This document shows, piece by piece, positions 32,449-39,725 of a stretch of 64,000 nucleotides of DNA (position 1 is its first letter; each line of letters opens with the position of its first letter). Under the pieces are notes generated by a model. That model was not told the DNA's origin, ran no database searches, and was given only the letters and a program-made list of their open reading frames with translations. Both the position numbers and the translations under genes were made by a program. The stretch comes from Pseudomonadota bacterium (GTDB lineage Bacteria > Pseudomonadota > Alphaproteobacteria > Rhizobiales > Xanthobacteraceae). Where the stretch lies: the NCBI GenBank assembly GCA_003576765.1, contig QEVP01000021.1:1-64000 (forward strand). The letters run 5' to 3'.

Positions 32449-32622
32449 ATGTCCGAGATCGTTAAACCACCCTGCGAGCCGGCCGACGACGAACCCGTGC
32501 CGTTCATGCAGCGGGTGCTCGACGACCCGTTCCTGCTTTTGTTCATCGGCATGACCATTCCGACCATCCTCTATCTCGTCTGGGGCGTGATGGAGATCGC
32601 CAACGTTCCGGTCGGCAAATAG
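32449..32622 (+). CDS. Small membrane peptide, possible subunit IIa of the heme-copper complex
   Basis: A 57-residue peptide, start MSEIVKPPCEPADDEPV, with one hydrophobic helix (DPFLLLFIGMTIPTILYLVWGVMEIA) and a short tail. It begins after GAGGGGAG and ends 12 bases before subunit II. In the Thermus ba3 oxidase a single-helix subunit IIa accompanies subunits I and II, so position and topology suggest a similar role. There is no sequence motif to prove it. Confidence 0.72.
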   Translation: MSEIVKPPCEPADDEPVPFMQRVLDDPFLLLFIGMTIPTILYLVWGVMEIANVPVGK

Positions 32623-32634
32623 GAGCGCGACGCG

Positions 32635-33186
32635 ATGGCCATTACCTCTCCCGAACGCCGCGCCTGGTGGAACGAGCCGGTCGAGCGCGTCGAACTGATC
32701 TGGATCGCCGTGGCGCTGCTGTGGGGTCTGTTCATGTTCTTCTTCATGATCGCCTGGCACTTCATCGGCGGTCAGAACCTTGCGACCGAAGCCTACAAGG
32801 TGACGCCGAGCGCCTATCAGGACAAGGTCGATGCGTTCGCCGAGAAGTATCAGGTGCGCGACGAAGCCGGCACGCCGGTGGTGCGGCCACCGGCCGGCGT
32901 CGATGTCTACCTGCTCGGACGGCTGTGGCAGTGGTGGCCGGTGCTGGAATTGGAGAAGGGCCAGAGCTACCGCCTGCATCTGTCGTCGGTCGATTGGCAG
33001 CACGGCTTCTCGCTGCAGCCGACCAACATCAACATCCAGGTTCATCCCGGCTACGAGCACGTCATTACCCTGACGCCGACCGAGAGCGGCGAGTTTGGCA
33101 TCATCTGCAACGAGTTCTGCGGCATCGGTCATCACACCATGACCGGCAAGATCATCGTCGTCGATAGCAAGGCGGAGACGAAATAG
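32635..33186 (+). CDS. Heme-copper oxidase/NO reductase subunit II with CuA site
   Basis: A 183-residue protein: one N-terminal membrane helix (LIWIAVALLWGLFMFFFMIAWHF) and a periplasmic cupredoxin domain. The full CuA set is visible: His123 in DWQHGFSL and C158-x3-C162-x3-H166-x2-M169 in CNEFCGIGHHTM. The single-helix, short form is typical of B-type (ba3-like) enzymes and of the NorS subunit of norSY-type NO reductases. It receives electrons from a cytochrome c or cupredoxin and passes them to subunit I, whose start is one base after its stop. Confidence 0.91.
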   Translation: MAITSPERRAWWNEPVERVELIWIAVALLWGLFMFFFMIAWHFIGGQNLATEAYKVTPSAYQDKVDAFAEKYQVRDEAGTPVVRPPAGVDVYLLGRLWQWWPVLELEKGQSYRLHLSSVDWQHGFSLQPTNINIQVHPGYEHVITLTPTESGEFGIICNEFCGIGHHTMTGKIIVVDSKAETK

Positions 33187-33187
33187 C

Positions 33188-34912
33188 ATGTCTACGTTCG
33201 AGGGGGCTTTAGCGGCGACGCGCGAACGGGTCGCGAATTTCCGCACCTGCCAGTTCACCGGCCTTAAGGTCGATATCGCGGCACAGCGGCTGATTATCGC
33301 CAACGCGGTCGCCGCGGTGGTGTTTCTCGCAGTCGGTGGCTTGATGGGCCTGTTGGTGGCGCTGACGCGCTGGCCGGCCGTGCATCTTCTGCCGGCGGAA
33401 TGGTTCTACCTGATCCTCACCGCGCACGGCGCCAACGTGCTGCTGTTCTGGATCATCTTCTTCGAGATCGCGGTGCTTTATTTCGCCTCCGCGGTGTTGC
33501 TCAATTCGCGCATCGCGGCGCCGAAACTCGGCTGGCTCGGCTTCGTGCTGATGGTGGTCGGCGCCATCATCACCAACATCGCCGTGCTGCAGGGCGAATC
33601 GACGGTGATGTTCACCTCCTATCCGCCGATGATGGCGCGGCCGCATTTCTATCTCGGCATCATCCTGTTCGCCGTCGGCGCGCTGATCGGTGTCGGGCTG
33701 TTCTTCGCGACACTGGTGATCGCCAGGGCCGAGCGTACCTATGAAGGCTCGATCCCGCTCGTCACCTTCGGCGCGCTGACCGCGGCGATCATCGCCGTGT
33801 TCACGCTGGTGTCGGGCGCCATCATCCTCATTCCGACCATGCTGTGGTCGATGGGCCTGATCCGCGACATCGATCCGTTGATGTACAAGCTGGTGTGGTG
33901 GGCGATGGGCCACTCCTCGCAGCAGATCAACGTCTCGGCGCACGTCTCGGTCTGGTACATGATCGGCGCGCTGGTCTTGGGGGCCAAGCCGCTGTCGGAG
34001 AAGGTTAGCCGCGGCGCGTTCTTCCTCTACATCCTGTTCCTGCAACTCGCCTCCGCGCACCATCTGCTGGCCGAGCCCGGCATCAGCGCCGAGTGGAAGA
34101 TCGTCAACACCAGCTACATGATGTATCTCGCCGTGCTCGGCTCGATGATCCACGGCCTGACCGTGCCCGGTTCGATCGAGGCCGCGCAGCGCCGCAACGG
34201 CTTCAACAGAGGCGTGTTCGAGTGGCTGCGCAAGGCGCCATGGGGCAATCCGGCATTCTCCGGCATGTTCCTGTCGCTGGTGATGTTCGGCTTCATCGGC
34301 GGCATCTCTGGCGTGGTGCTCGGCACCGAGCAGCTCAACGTGCTGATGCACAACACCATCTATGTCCCCGGCCACTTCCACGGCACGGTGGTCGCTGGCA
34401 CGACGCTCGCCTTCATGGCCGGCACCTATCTGGTGCTGCCGCTGATTTTCCAGCGCGACATCATCTGGCCGGGGCTGGCGCGGATCCAGCCGTACCTGTT
34501 CGGCATCGGCGCCGCCGGCATCTCGATGTTCATGATGGGGGCGGGCACGCTCGGTGTGGCGCGGCGGCACTGGGACATCAACTTCACCGACGCGGTGATC
34601 GGCTTCCAGCACTCGCCCGGCGCGTTCCTGATGATGGGGCTGAACGGCATCAGCGCCATTCTCGCGGCGCTCGGTGGCATCCTCTATGTGCTGATCGTGG
34701 TCGGCACCGCTCTGTTTGGCAAGAAGATCGTCCCCGGACACAAGATGACGTTCCCGCTGCATTCAGCGGCGCGCGTGGTGTCGAAATACGGCAGCGAAGG
34801 CACGATCAAGCTGCCCGGCACCATCGTGCTGGTGACGATCTTCTTCCTGTCCTTCGTGCTCTATTACTTCGTCAACTGGAAGTATCTGTCCGACCTGTGG
34901 CAGTTCCGCTGA
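33188..34912 (+). CDS. B-type heme-copper oxidase superfamily subunit I with Gln at the active-site Tyr position (candidate sNOR/NorY-like NO reductase)
   Basis: A 574-residue polytopic protein aligning by eye with Thermus ba3 subunit I. Low-spin heme ligands are His80 (TAHGANVLLFW) and His398; the CuB/FeB ligands are His242 (WAMGHSSQQ), His291 and His292 (ASAHHLLAEPG); the high-spin heme ligand is His396 (VPGHFHGTV). In oxygen reductases the helix VI motif is HPxVY with Tyr covalently bound to the His; here it is H-S-S-Q-Q, so Gln246 replaces the Tyr. Loss of that Tyr is a mark of the NO-reducing branches of the superfamily. The CuA subunit, SCO partner and NNR-like control agree. However, the neighbouring heme farnesyltransferase hints at heme O or A, so a divergent oxygen reductase cannot be excluded. 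Confidence 0.9.
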   Translation: MSTFEGALAATRERVANFRTCQFTGLKVDIAAQRLIIANAVAAVVFLAVGGLMGLLVALTRWPAVHLLPAEWFYLILTAHGANVLLFWIIFFEIAVLYFASAVLLNSRIAAPKLGWLGFVLMVVGAIITNIAVLQGESTVMFTSYPPMMARPHFYLGIILFAVGALIGVGLFFATLVIARAERTYEGSIPLVTFGALTAAIIAVFTLVSGAIILIPTMLWSMGLIRDIDPLMYKLVWWAMGHSSQQINVSAHVSVWYMIGALVLGAKPLSEKVSRGAFFLYILFLQLASAHHLLAEPGISAEWKIVNTSYMMYLAVLGSMIHGLTVPGSIEAAQRRNGFNRGVFEWLRKAPWGNPAFSGMFLSLVMFGFIGGISGVVLGTEQLNVLMHNTIYVPGHFHGTVVAGTTLAFMAGTYLVLPLIFQRDIIWPGLARIQPYLFGIGAAGISMFMMGAGTLGVARRHWDINFTDAVIGFQHSPGAFLMMGLNGISAILAALGGILYVLIVVGTALFGKKIVPGHKMTFPLHSAARVVSKYGSEGTIKLPGTIVLVTIFFLSFVLYYFVNWKYLSDLWQFR

Positions 34913-34958
34913 GGCATTTGCGATCATGTCGGGACTGCCGCCACATGCTCAGAGTGCT

Positions 34959-35068
34959 CCCTCTCCCCGCCGGGGAGAGGGTTGGGGAGAGGGGGCGCGA
35001 AAGCGTCATAACGGTGAAACCCCTCACCCGGCTGCTGCGCAGCCGACCTCTCCCCGGCGGGGAGAGGT
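34959..35068. repeat. Pair of GC-rich palindromes between subunit I and the CtaB-SCO gene
   Basis: Two palindromes with 10-bp arms, CCCTCTCCCC-GCC-GGGGAGAGGG (34959-34981) and ACCTCTCCCC-GGC-GGGGAGAGGT (35046-35068), flank a 64-base spacer. They belong to the same kind of extragenic repeat as 12561-12624. The second palindrome contains the GTG start (35067) and supplies a GGAGAG ribosome site for the next gene. Confidence 0.72.
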
Positions 35069-36749
35069 GAAGAGTACGACCGTACGCGCCGCACTGAGCA
35101 CGACCGTGTCGCTGCTCAAGCTGCGGATCGGCATCGCGATCGCCGCCAGCGCCGTTGCCGGTGCCGCCGCGGCGCAAGGTGCGGCCCGGGAAGCGTGGGA
35201 GGTGCTGGCGCTGGCGCTCGCAGTGCTCGGGGCTTCCGGCGCGGCCGGTGCGTTCAACCATTATTACGAGCGCGACCTCGACCGCCGCATGCGGCGCACC
35301 GAGAAGCGGCCGTTCGCGAGCGGGCACCTGACGCCTGGCAAGGGATGGCTCACGGTCTTCGCCGCGCTCGGCGTGGCGTCGCTGGCGCTGGCTTATGTCG
35401 CGGGCGGGGCGGTCAGCGCCGTCTACGTGCTGCTCGGCGGCCTGACCTACGGCGTCGTCTACACGGTGTGGCTGAAGCGCCGCACGCCGATGAACATCGT
35501 CGTCGGCGGGTTGTCCGGCAGCTTCGCCGTGCTGGCCGGTGCCGCGGCGGTTGCCGCGGCGGTCGATCCGATGCCGCAGGCCGTGCCGGTGTTGCTGGCG
35601 CTGGTGATGTTCCTGTGGACGCCGCCGCATTTCTGGAGCCTCGCCGCGGCGCGTCGCGACGATTACGCCAATGCCGGCTTTCCGATGTTGCCGGTGGTTG
35701 CCTCCGAGCGGGTGTGGACCACGGCGATCCTTGCGCACACGGTGGCGCTGACGGTGCTGTCGCTGGTGCCGCTGTGGTTCGGCATGGGGCTGATCTACGG
35801 CGTCGGCGCCGCGACGGGCGGCGCGATCTTCGTGTGGCGAAGCTGGCAGCTTTACCGCGCGCCGAGCCGCACCACGGCGATGGCCACCTTCGGCGCCTCG
35901 CTGATCCACCTGACGCTGCTGACGCTGGCGGTGGTGCTGGATGCCACCATGATGACGCCCGCGGCCGCCACCCAGGCCGGCAACCCGTTCGATCCGAAAA
36001 GCGTGCTGGCGAGAAGCGAAGCGGCGATCGGCACTGAGCTTGGCGATCATACCCTGATCGATCCGAAGGGGCGCCTCATCGCGCTTGCCGACTATCGCGG
36101 CCGGCCGCTGGTCGTCAGCCTCGTTTACACGAGTTGCAGCACCGTGTGCCCGACCACGACGCAGCATCTTCTCGATGCGGTCAAGGAGGCGCGGCGCAAC
36201 CTCGGCACCGACCGCTTCGCGGTGCTGACCGTGGGCTTCGACGCGCGCCGCGATACGCCGCAGCACATGGCGACGTTCGCCCGCCGGCAGGGCATTCCCG
36301 CCACCGGCTGGGACGTTGCCAGCGGCGACGAGGCGACGCTGTCGGCGCTGATGCAGGAGGTGGGCTTCAGCTATCAGGCCGTTGCCGGCGGCTTCGATCA
36401 CATCGCCCAGACCACCATCATCGACGCCGAAGGCCGGGTCTATCGCCAGGTCTATGGCGACGATTTCCCGCTACCGGTGTTCATCGAGCCCTTGAAGGAG
36501 GCGGTGTTCGGCACCTTCACCCGTGCGCTGACGGTTTCGGCGCTGATCGATCGCCTGAGTTTTCTCTGCACCGTCTATGATCCCGGCCAGGGCCGCTATC
36601 GCACGAGCTATGCGATTGCGCTCGGCATCGGCATCGGCGGGCTGTCGCTGGTGATCGCCGGCGTCCTGTTCGTCCGCGGCTGGGTGCGCAACCGCCGGCT
36701 GGAAGCATTGCGGAGCGCTTCCCCGCGGTTGCTCGGACGACAGACGTGA
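35067..36749 (+). CDS. Fusion of protoheme IX farnesyltransferase (CtaB/CyoE) and SCO1/SenC copper chaperone
   Basis: A 560-residue fusion. Residues 1-300 are a UbiA-family membrane enzyme: the first prenyl-diphosphate motif is NHYYERDLDRRMRRTEKRP (Asn64), the second is the ARRDDYANAGFPMLP region, and WTPPHFW is present; CtaB makes heme O from heme B. From about 310 on is a SCO domain with copper ligands Cys357 and Cys361 (CSTVCP) and His445 (FDHIAQTT), then a C-terminal membrane helix. An in-frame ATG at 34926 would add 47 residues encoded wholly by the palindromic repeats; I prefer GTG 35067, where family-like sequence begins. It would farnesylate heme and deliver copper for subunits I and II. 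Its stop overlaps the next start (GTGA). Confidence 0.88.
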   Translation: MKSTTVRAALSTTVSLLKLRIGIAIAASAVAGAAAAQGAAREAWEVLALALAVLGASGAAGAFNHYYERDLDRRMRRTEKRPFASGHLTPGKGWLTVFAALGVASLALAYVAGGAVSAVYVLLGGLTYGVVYTVWLKRRTPMNIVVGGLSGSFAVLAGAAAVAAAVDPMPQAVPVLLALVMFLWTPPHFWSLAAARRDDYANAGFPMLPVVASERVWTTAILAHTVALTVLSLVPLWFGMGLIYGVGAATGGAIFVWRSWQLYRAPSRTTAMATFGASLIHLTLLTLAVVLDATMMTPAAATQAGNPFDPKSVLARSEAAIGTELGDHTLIDPKGRLIALADYRGRPLVVSLVYTSCSTVCPTTTQHLLDAVKEARRNLGTDRFAVLTVGFDARRDTPQHMATFARRQGIPATGWDVASGDEATLSALMQEVGFSYQAVAGGFDHIAQTTIIDAEGRVYRQVYGDDFPLPVFIEPLKEAVFGTFTRALTVSALIDRLSFLCTVYDPGQGRYRTSYAIALGIGIGGLSLVIAGVLFVRGWVRNRRLEALRSASPRLLGRQT

Positions 36750-38314
36750 TCGCGGCGTTGCGCTATGGCGTGAGGCGCGTCTTCGACGTTGCCGAGCGCG
36801 GTCTCGACCGTCTCGCCGGGCCGGCGCTCAATCCGCTCGCCCAGCTTGGCGCACTCGGCTTCTTCCTATTCTGGATCGTCGCGGTCAGCGGCATCTACCT
36901 GTTCATGCTGTTCGATACCGGCGTCGAGAATGCCTATGCGTCGGTCGAATGGTACTCCACGCGCCATGCCTGGCACGCCGGCGTGATGCGCAGTTTCCAT
37001 CGCTATGCCTCCGACATGATGGTCGTGGTGATGGCGCTGCATCTGTTGCGGGAGTTTTCGCGCGACCGCTATCGCGGCGCCCGCTGGTTCTCGTGGCTGA
37101 CCGGCGTGCCGGTGATCTGGTTTCTCTACATGTCCGGCATTACCGGCTACTGGCTGGTGTGGGACCAGTTGGCGCAATACGTCGCCACTACCTCGACCGA
37201 ACTGCTCGACTGGCTGCCGATCTTCGGCGAGCCGATCGCCCGGAATTTTCTCGCGCCGTCGAGCCTGTCGAACCGCTTCTTCACGCTGCTGGTATTCTTG
37301 CACATCGCGGTGCCGCTGGTGCTGCTGTTCATGCTGTGGATTCACATCCAGCGCATCACCCGGCCGAAAGTGAACCCGCCGCGCACGCTGGCGGCGCTGA
37401 TGATGCTGGCGCTGTTCGCGGTGTCGGTGGCGAAGCCGGCCCTGAGCCAGGGGCCGGCCGATCTCGCCAGGGTGCCGAGCCCGGTCGGGCTCGACTGGTT
37501 TTACCTGCCGCTCTATCCGCTGGCCGATGCCGCGCCCGGCGCGCTGTGGGGGCTGCTCGCGGCGGCGACCGTCATGCTGGCGGCGATGCCGTGGCTGCCG
37601 CCGCTGCGGCGGATGCGGCCCGCCACCGTCGATCTTCCCCATTGCAACGGCTGCGGCCGCTGCGTCGAGGACTGTCCCTACGACGCGCTGCAACTGGTGC
37701 CGCGCAGCGACGATCTGCCTTACGCGCTTGAGGTTGCGGTCGATACCGACAAATGCGTGAGCTGCGGCATCTGTACCGGTTCGTGTCCGTCATCGACGCC
37801 GTTCCGCAGCGTCGGCCCGCTCGTCACCGGCATCGATCTGCCGGACCTGACCTTTGCCTCGCAGCGCGAGCGCGTTCATGAACTGGCCAAGGTATCGGAT
37901 CACAAGGTATCGGATCAGTCGCCGCGCCTTCTGGTGATCGGCTGCCAGCATGGCGCGGCCGGCACGCGGACCGACGATACGCTGTCGCTGCCCTGTGTCG
38001 CCATGGCACCGCCCTCGCTGATCGACTATGCGCTGAGCCGCGGCTTTGCCGACGGTGTCGTCGTCGCCGGCTGCGCCGAGAGCGCCTGCTACAACCGGCT
38101 CGGCGTCGAATGGATGCAACAGCGTATCGCCGGCGAGCGCGATCCCTACCTGCGCTCGCGGGTGCCGCGCGAACGCATCCTGTCGGTCTGGGCTTCGCCG
38201 ACCGAGGGCGCGCGGCTCGACCGGGAGCTTGCGGCCTTCAAGGAACGGCTTGCGACCATGACGGAGTCGCAATCGCCGGCCGAGGCGCCGGCGATCAGGG
38301 AGGCGGCGTCATGA
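36746..38314 (+). CDS. Three-part fusion: cytochrome b (bc1/b6-type) - two [4Fe-4S] ferredoxin - FlpD/MvhD-like Fe-S domain
   Basis: A 522-residue protein. Residues ~1-290 are a cytochrome b N-terminal domain with two heme-b His pairs spaced by 14 residues (His85/His99 and His186/His200) and the quinone-site-like segment SGITGYWLVWD. Residues 300-347 hold two [4Fe-4S] motifs (CNGCGRCVEDCP and CVSCGICTGSCP). Residues ~390-475 resemble the FlpD/MvhD hydrogenase iron-sulfur subunit (VIGCQHGA, LPCVAMAPP, DGVVVAGCAESACYNR). It should carry electrons between the quinone pool and soluble or cytoplasmic Fe-S partners, and could feed the heme-copper enzyme. I know of no characterised protein with this order. 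GTG start overlaps the CtaB-SCO stop; its own stop overlaps the next ATG. Confidence 0.85.
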   Translation: MIAALRYGVRRVFDVAERGLDRLAGPALNPLAQLGALGFFLFWIVAVSGIYLFMLFDTGVENAYASVEWYSTRHAWHAGVMRSFHRYASDMMVVVMALHLLREFSRDRYRGARWFSWLTGVPVIWFLYMSGITGYWLVWDQLAQYVATTSTELLDWLPIFGEPIARNFLAPSSLSNRFFTLLVFLHIAVPLVLLFMLWIHIQRITRPKVNPPRTLAALMMLALFAVSVAKPALSQGPADLARVPSPVGLDWFYLPLYPLADAAPGALWGLLAAATVMLAAMPWLPPLRRMRPATVDLPHCNGCGRCVEDCPYDALQLVPRSDDLPYALEVAVDTDKCVSCGICTGSCPSSTPFRSVGPLVTGIDLPDLTFASQRERVHELAKVSDHKVSDQSPRLLVIGCQHGAAGTRTDDTLSLPCVAMAPPSLIDYALSRGFADGVVVAGCAESACYNRLGVEWMQQRIAGERDPYLRSRVPRERILSVWASPTEGARLDRELAAFKERLATMTESQSPAEAPAIREAAS

Positions 38315-38823
38315 GCATGCCAGTTTCCGTGCCACGGCTTGCCGGGCTGTTCGTCGTGCTGGCGGCGGTGATGGCGTTTGCCGCTATCTTCTCCGATGCC
38401 CCGGCCTACCGGCAGATTCCACCCGGCACCGGCGTCATCAAGTTCAGCTTCAACCACAGCGCCGACCGCGCCAAGGAGTGCCGCCGCCGCACCCCGGAGG
38501 AACTGGCGAAGCTGCCGCCGAACATGCGCCGCCCGGTCGAGTGTCCGCGCGGACGGCGCGGCATCGTGGCTGAGCTTACGATCGACGAGAAAACGGTGTT
38601 CAGCGGGGAGATTCCACCCTCCGGCTTCGCCAAGGACGGACCCTCGCAAATCTACCGGCGCTTCGTGGTGAAGGTCGGCAGCCACACCGTTACGGCGCGG
38701 CTGCGCGACACGCCACGCACCGAAGGTTTCGACCACGAGCGGACGGAGGCGGTCACGGTTGTGCCGGGGCAGAGCCTCGCGCTCGACTTCCGCCCCGAGC
38801 ATGGCGGGTTCGTCTGGCGCTGA
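38311..38823 (+). CDS. Small membrane-anchored periplasmic protein, unknown function
   Basis: A 170-residue protein starting in the stop of the cytochrome b fusion (ATGA). One N-terminal helix (LAGLFVVLAAVMAFAAIF) anchors a beta-rich domain with two cysteines (Cys in AKECRRR and VECPRG) and KVGSHTVTARLRDTPRTEGFDHERTEAV. It has no motif I recognise. Translational coupling suggests it is an accessory or assembly part of the heme-copper complex; the cysteine pair and Arg-rich stretch could bind a cofactor or partner (inference). Confidence 0.75.
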   Translation: MSMPVSVPRLAGLFVVLAAVMAFAAIFSDAPAYRQIPPGTGVIKFSFNHSADRAKECRRRTPEELAKLPPNMRRPVECPRGRRGIVAELTIDEKTVFSGEIPPSGFAKDGPSQIYRRFVVKVGSHTVTARLRDTPRTEGFDHERTEAVTVVPGQSLALDFRPEHGGFVWR

Positions 38824-38850
38824 TCCGGTCCCGGCCGGGATTCGGATTCT

Positions 38851-38864
38851 TTGACGTGGCGCAA
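38851..38864. promoter_or_regulatory. TTGAC-type FNR/NNR-like box upstream of the Crp/FNR regulator
   Basis: TTGAC-GTGG-CGCAA has one good half site (TTGAC) and the outer TTG-N8-CAA, 61 bases before the preferred start of the regulator, suggesting autoregulation or control by a relative. Confidence 0.35.
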
Positions 38865-38924
38865 TATCGGCCTGGCCGGGCCGTGCTTGGCTGTTGCCAG
38901 TGCACTGCCTGCCGGGAGCCGAAC

Positions 38925-39725
38925 ATGACGCCCGCCGACTGGTCGATCGTCAACCGTGTGCCCATCTTCCGCTCGATGGGCGAGGCGCTCTCGCGCTCGA
39001 TGCTCGGCCATCGCATCGTCCGCGTCTACGACCGCGGCGAGCTCTTGTTTCAGCAGGGCGACCCGGCGACCTGCTGCTTCCTGATGCTCGAAGGCTGGGT
39101 CAAGCTCTACCGCGAGACGGCCGACGGCCATGAGGTGGTGGTGTCGCTGTTCACCACCGGGGAGAGTTTTGCCGAGGCGATGATGTTCCGCGGCGGCCGC
39201 TATCCGGCGACCGCGGAAACGGTGACGGCGGCCCGGCTCCTGCAGATCGACGGTCAGTTGCTGCACGATGCGGTGATGCGCGATCCGCAGATTTCGTTCG
39301 AGATGCTGGCGGCGTCGTCGCTGCACCTGCGGCGGCTGGTCGAGCAGGTCGAACAGCTCAAGGCGCAGTCGGCGCCGAAGCGCATCGCGAGCTTTCTTCT
39401 CACGCTCACTCCAGTGCGCTCGGGCGAGGCGCGCATCGAACTGCCTTACGAAAAACTTCTGATCGCCAACCGCCTCGGCATGAAGCCGGAAAGCTTTTCG
39501 CGGGCATTGCGGCGCCTGCGCAGCGTCGGCGTTTCCGTGGAGCGTGAGTTCGTTCGCATCAAGGACGTGATCCGGCTTGCCGCCTTCATCGAGGGGGAGG
39601 CACCTGCCGATCTGGTATGCCGGATGATGCAGAACCCGGCGCAGTGCGAGGGGTTCGGTCCCGGCTGTATCGAGGTGCCTTACGCCGGCAGGATGCGCAC
39701 TTTGACGTCGCGCGGCGGCGCCTGA
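38925..39725 (+). CDS. Crp/FNR-family transcriptional regulator (DNR/NNR-like)
   Basis: About 266 residues: cyclic-nucleotide-like beta-roll (ELLFQQGDPATCCFLMLEGWVKLYRETADGHEVVV and GESFAEAMMFRGGRYPATAET), dimer helix, and HTH with recognition sequence PESFSRALRRL, i.e. the E-x2-SR arrangement of FNR that reads TTGA half sites. The SFAEAMMF and RYPATAE segments are typical of DNR/NNR regulators, which sense NO through heme. ATG 38925 has GGGAG six bases upstream; an earlier GTG (38856) would add a Cys-rich segment (GCCQCTAC) like an FNR iron-sulfur site but lacks a ribosome site. The C-terminal tail has three more Cys. Its end overlaps the convergent modD by 46 bases. Confidence 0.87.
   Translation: MTPADWSIVNRVPIFRSMGEALSRSMLGHRIVRVYDRGELLFQQGDPATCCFLMLEGWVKLYRETADGHEVVVSLFTTGESFAEAMMFRGGRYPATAETVTAARLLQIDGQLLHDAVMRDPQISFEMLAASSLHLRRLVEQVEQLKAQSAPKRIASFLLTLTPVRSGEARIELPYEKLLIANRLGMKPESFSRALRRLRSVGVSVEREFVRIKDVIRLAAFIEGEAPADLVCRMMQNPAQCEGFGPGCIEVPYAGRMRTLTSRGGA

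Noticed and set aside
33209-34762. 517-residue open frame on the minus strand
   Set aside because: Antisense to heme-copper subunit I; the translation is rich in His, Gln, Asp and Arg, as expected for the complement of membrane-helix codons.
34926-35066. Repeat-encoded N-terminus of the CtaB-SCO protein as a real domain
   Set aside because: These 47 codons coincide with the palindromic repeats and have no similarity to farnesyltransferases; the later GTG is preferred, with the doubt noted.
38856-38924. Extended N-terminus of the Crp/FNR regulator with an FNR-like cysteine cluster
   Set aside because: The upstream GTG has no ribosome site and overlaps the TTGAC box; the ATG at 38925 has GGGAG at proper distance. 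Not fully excluded.
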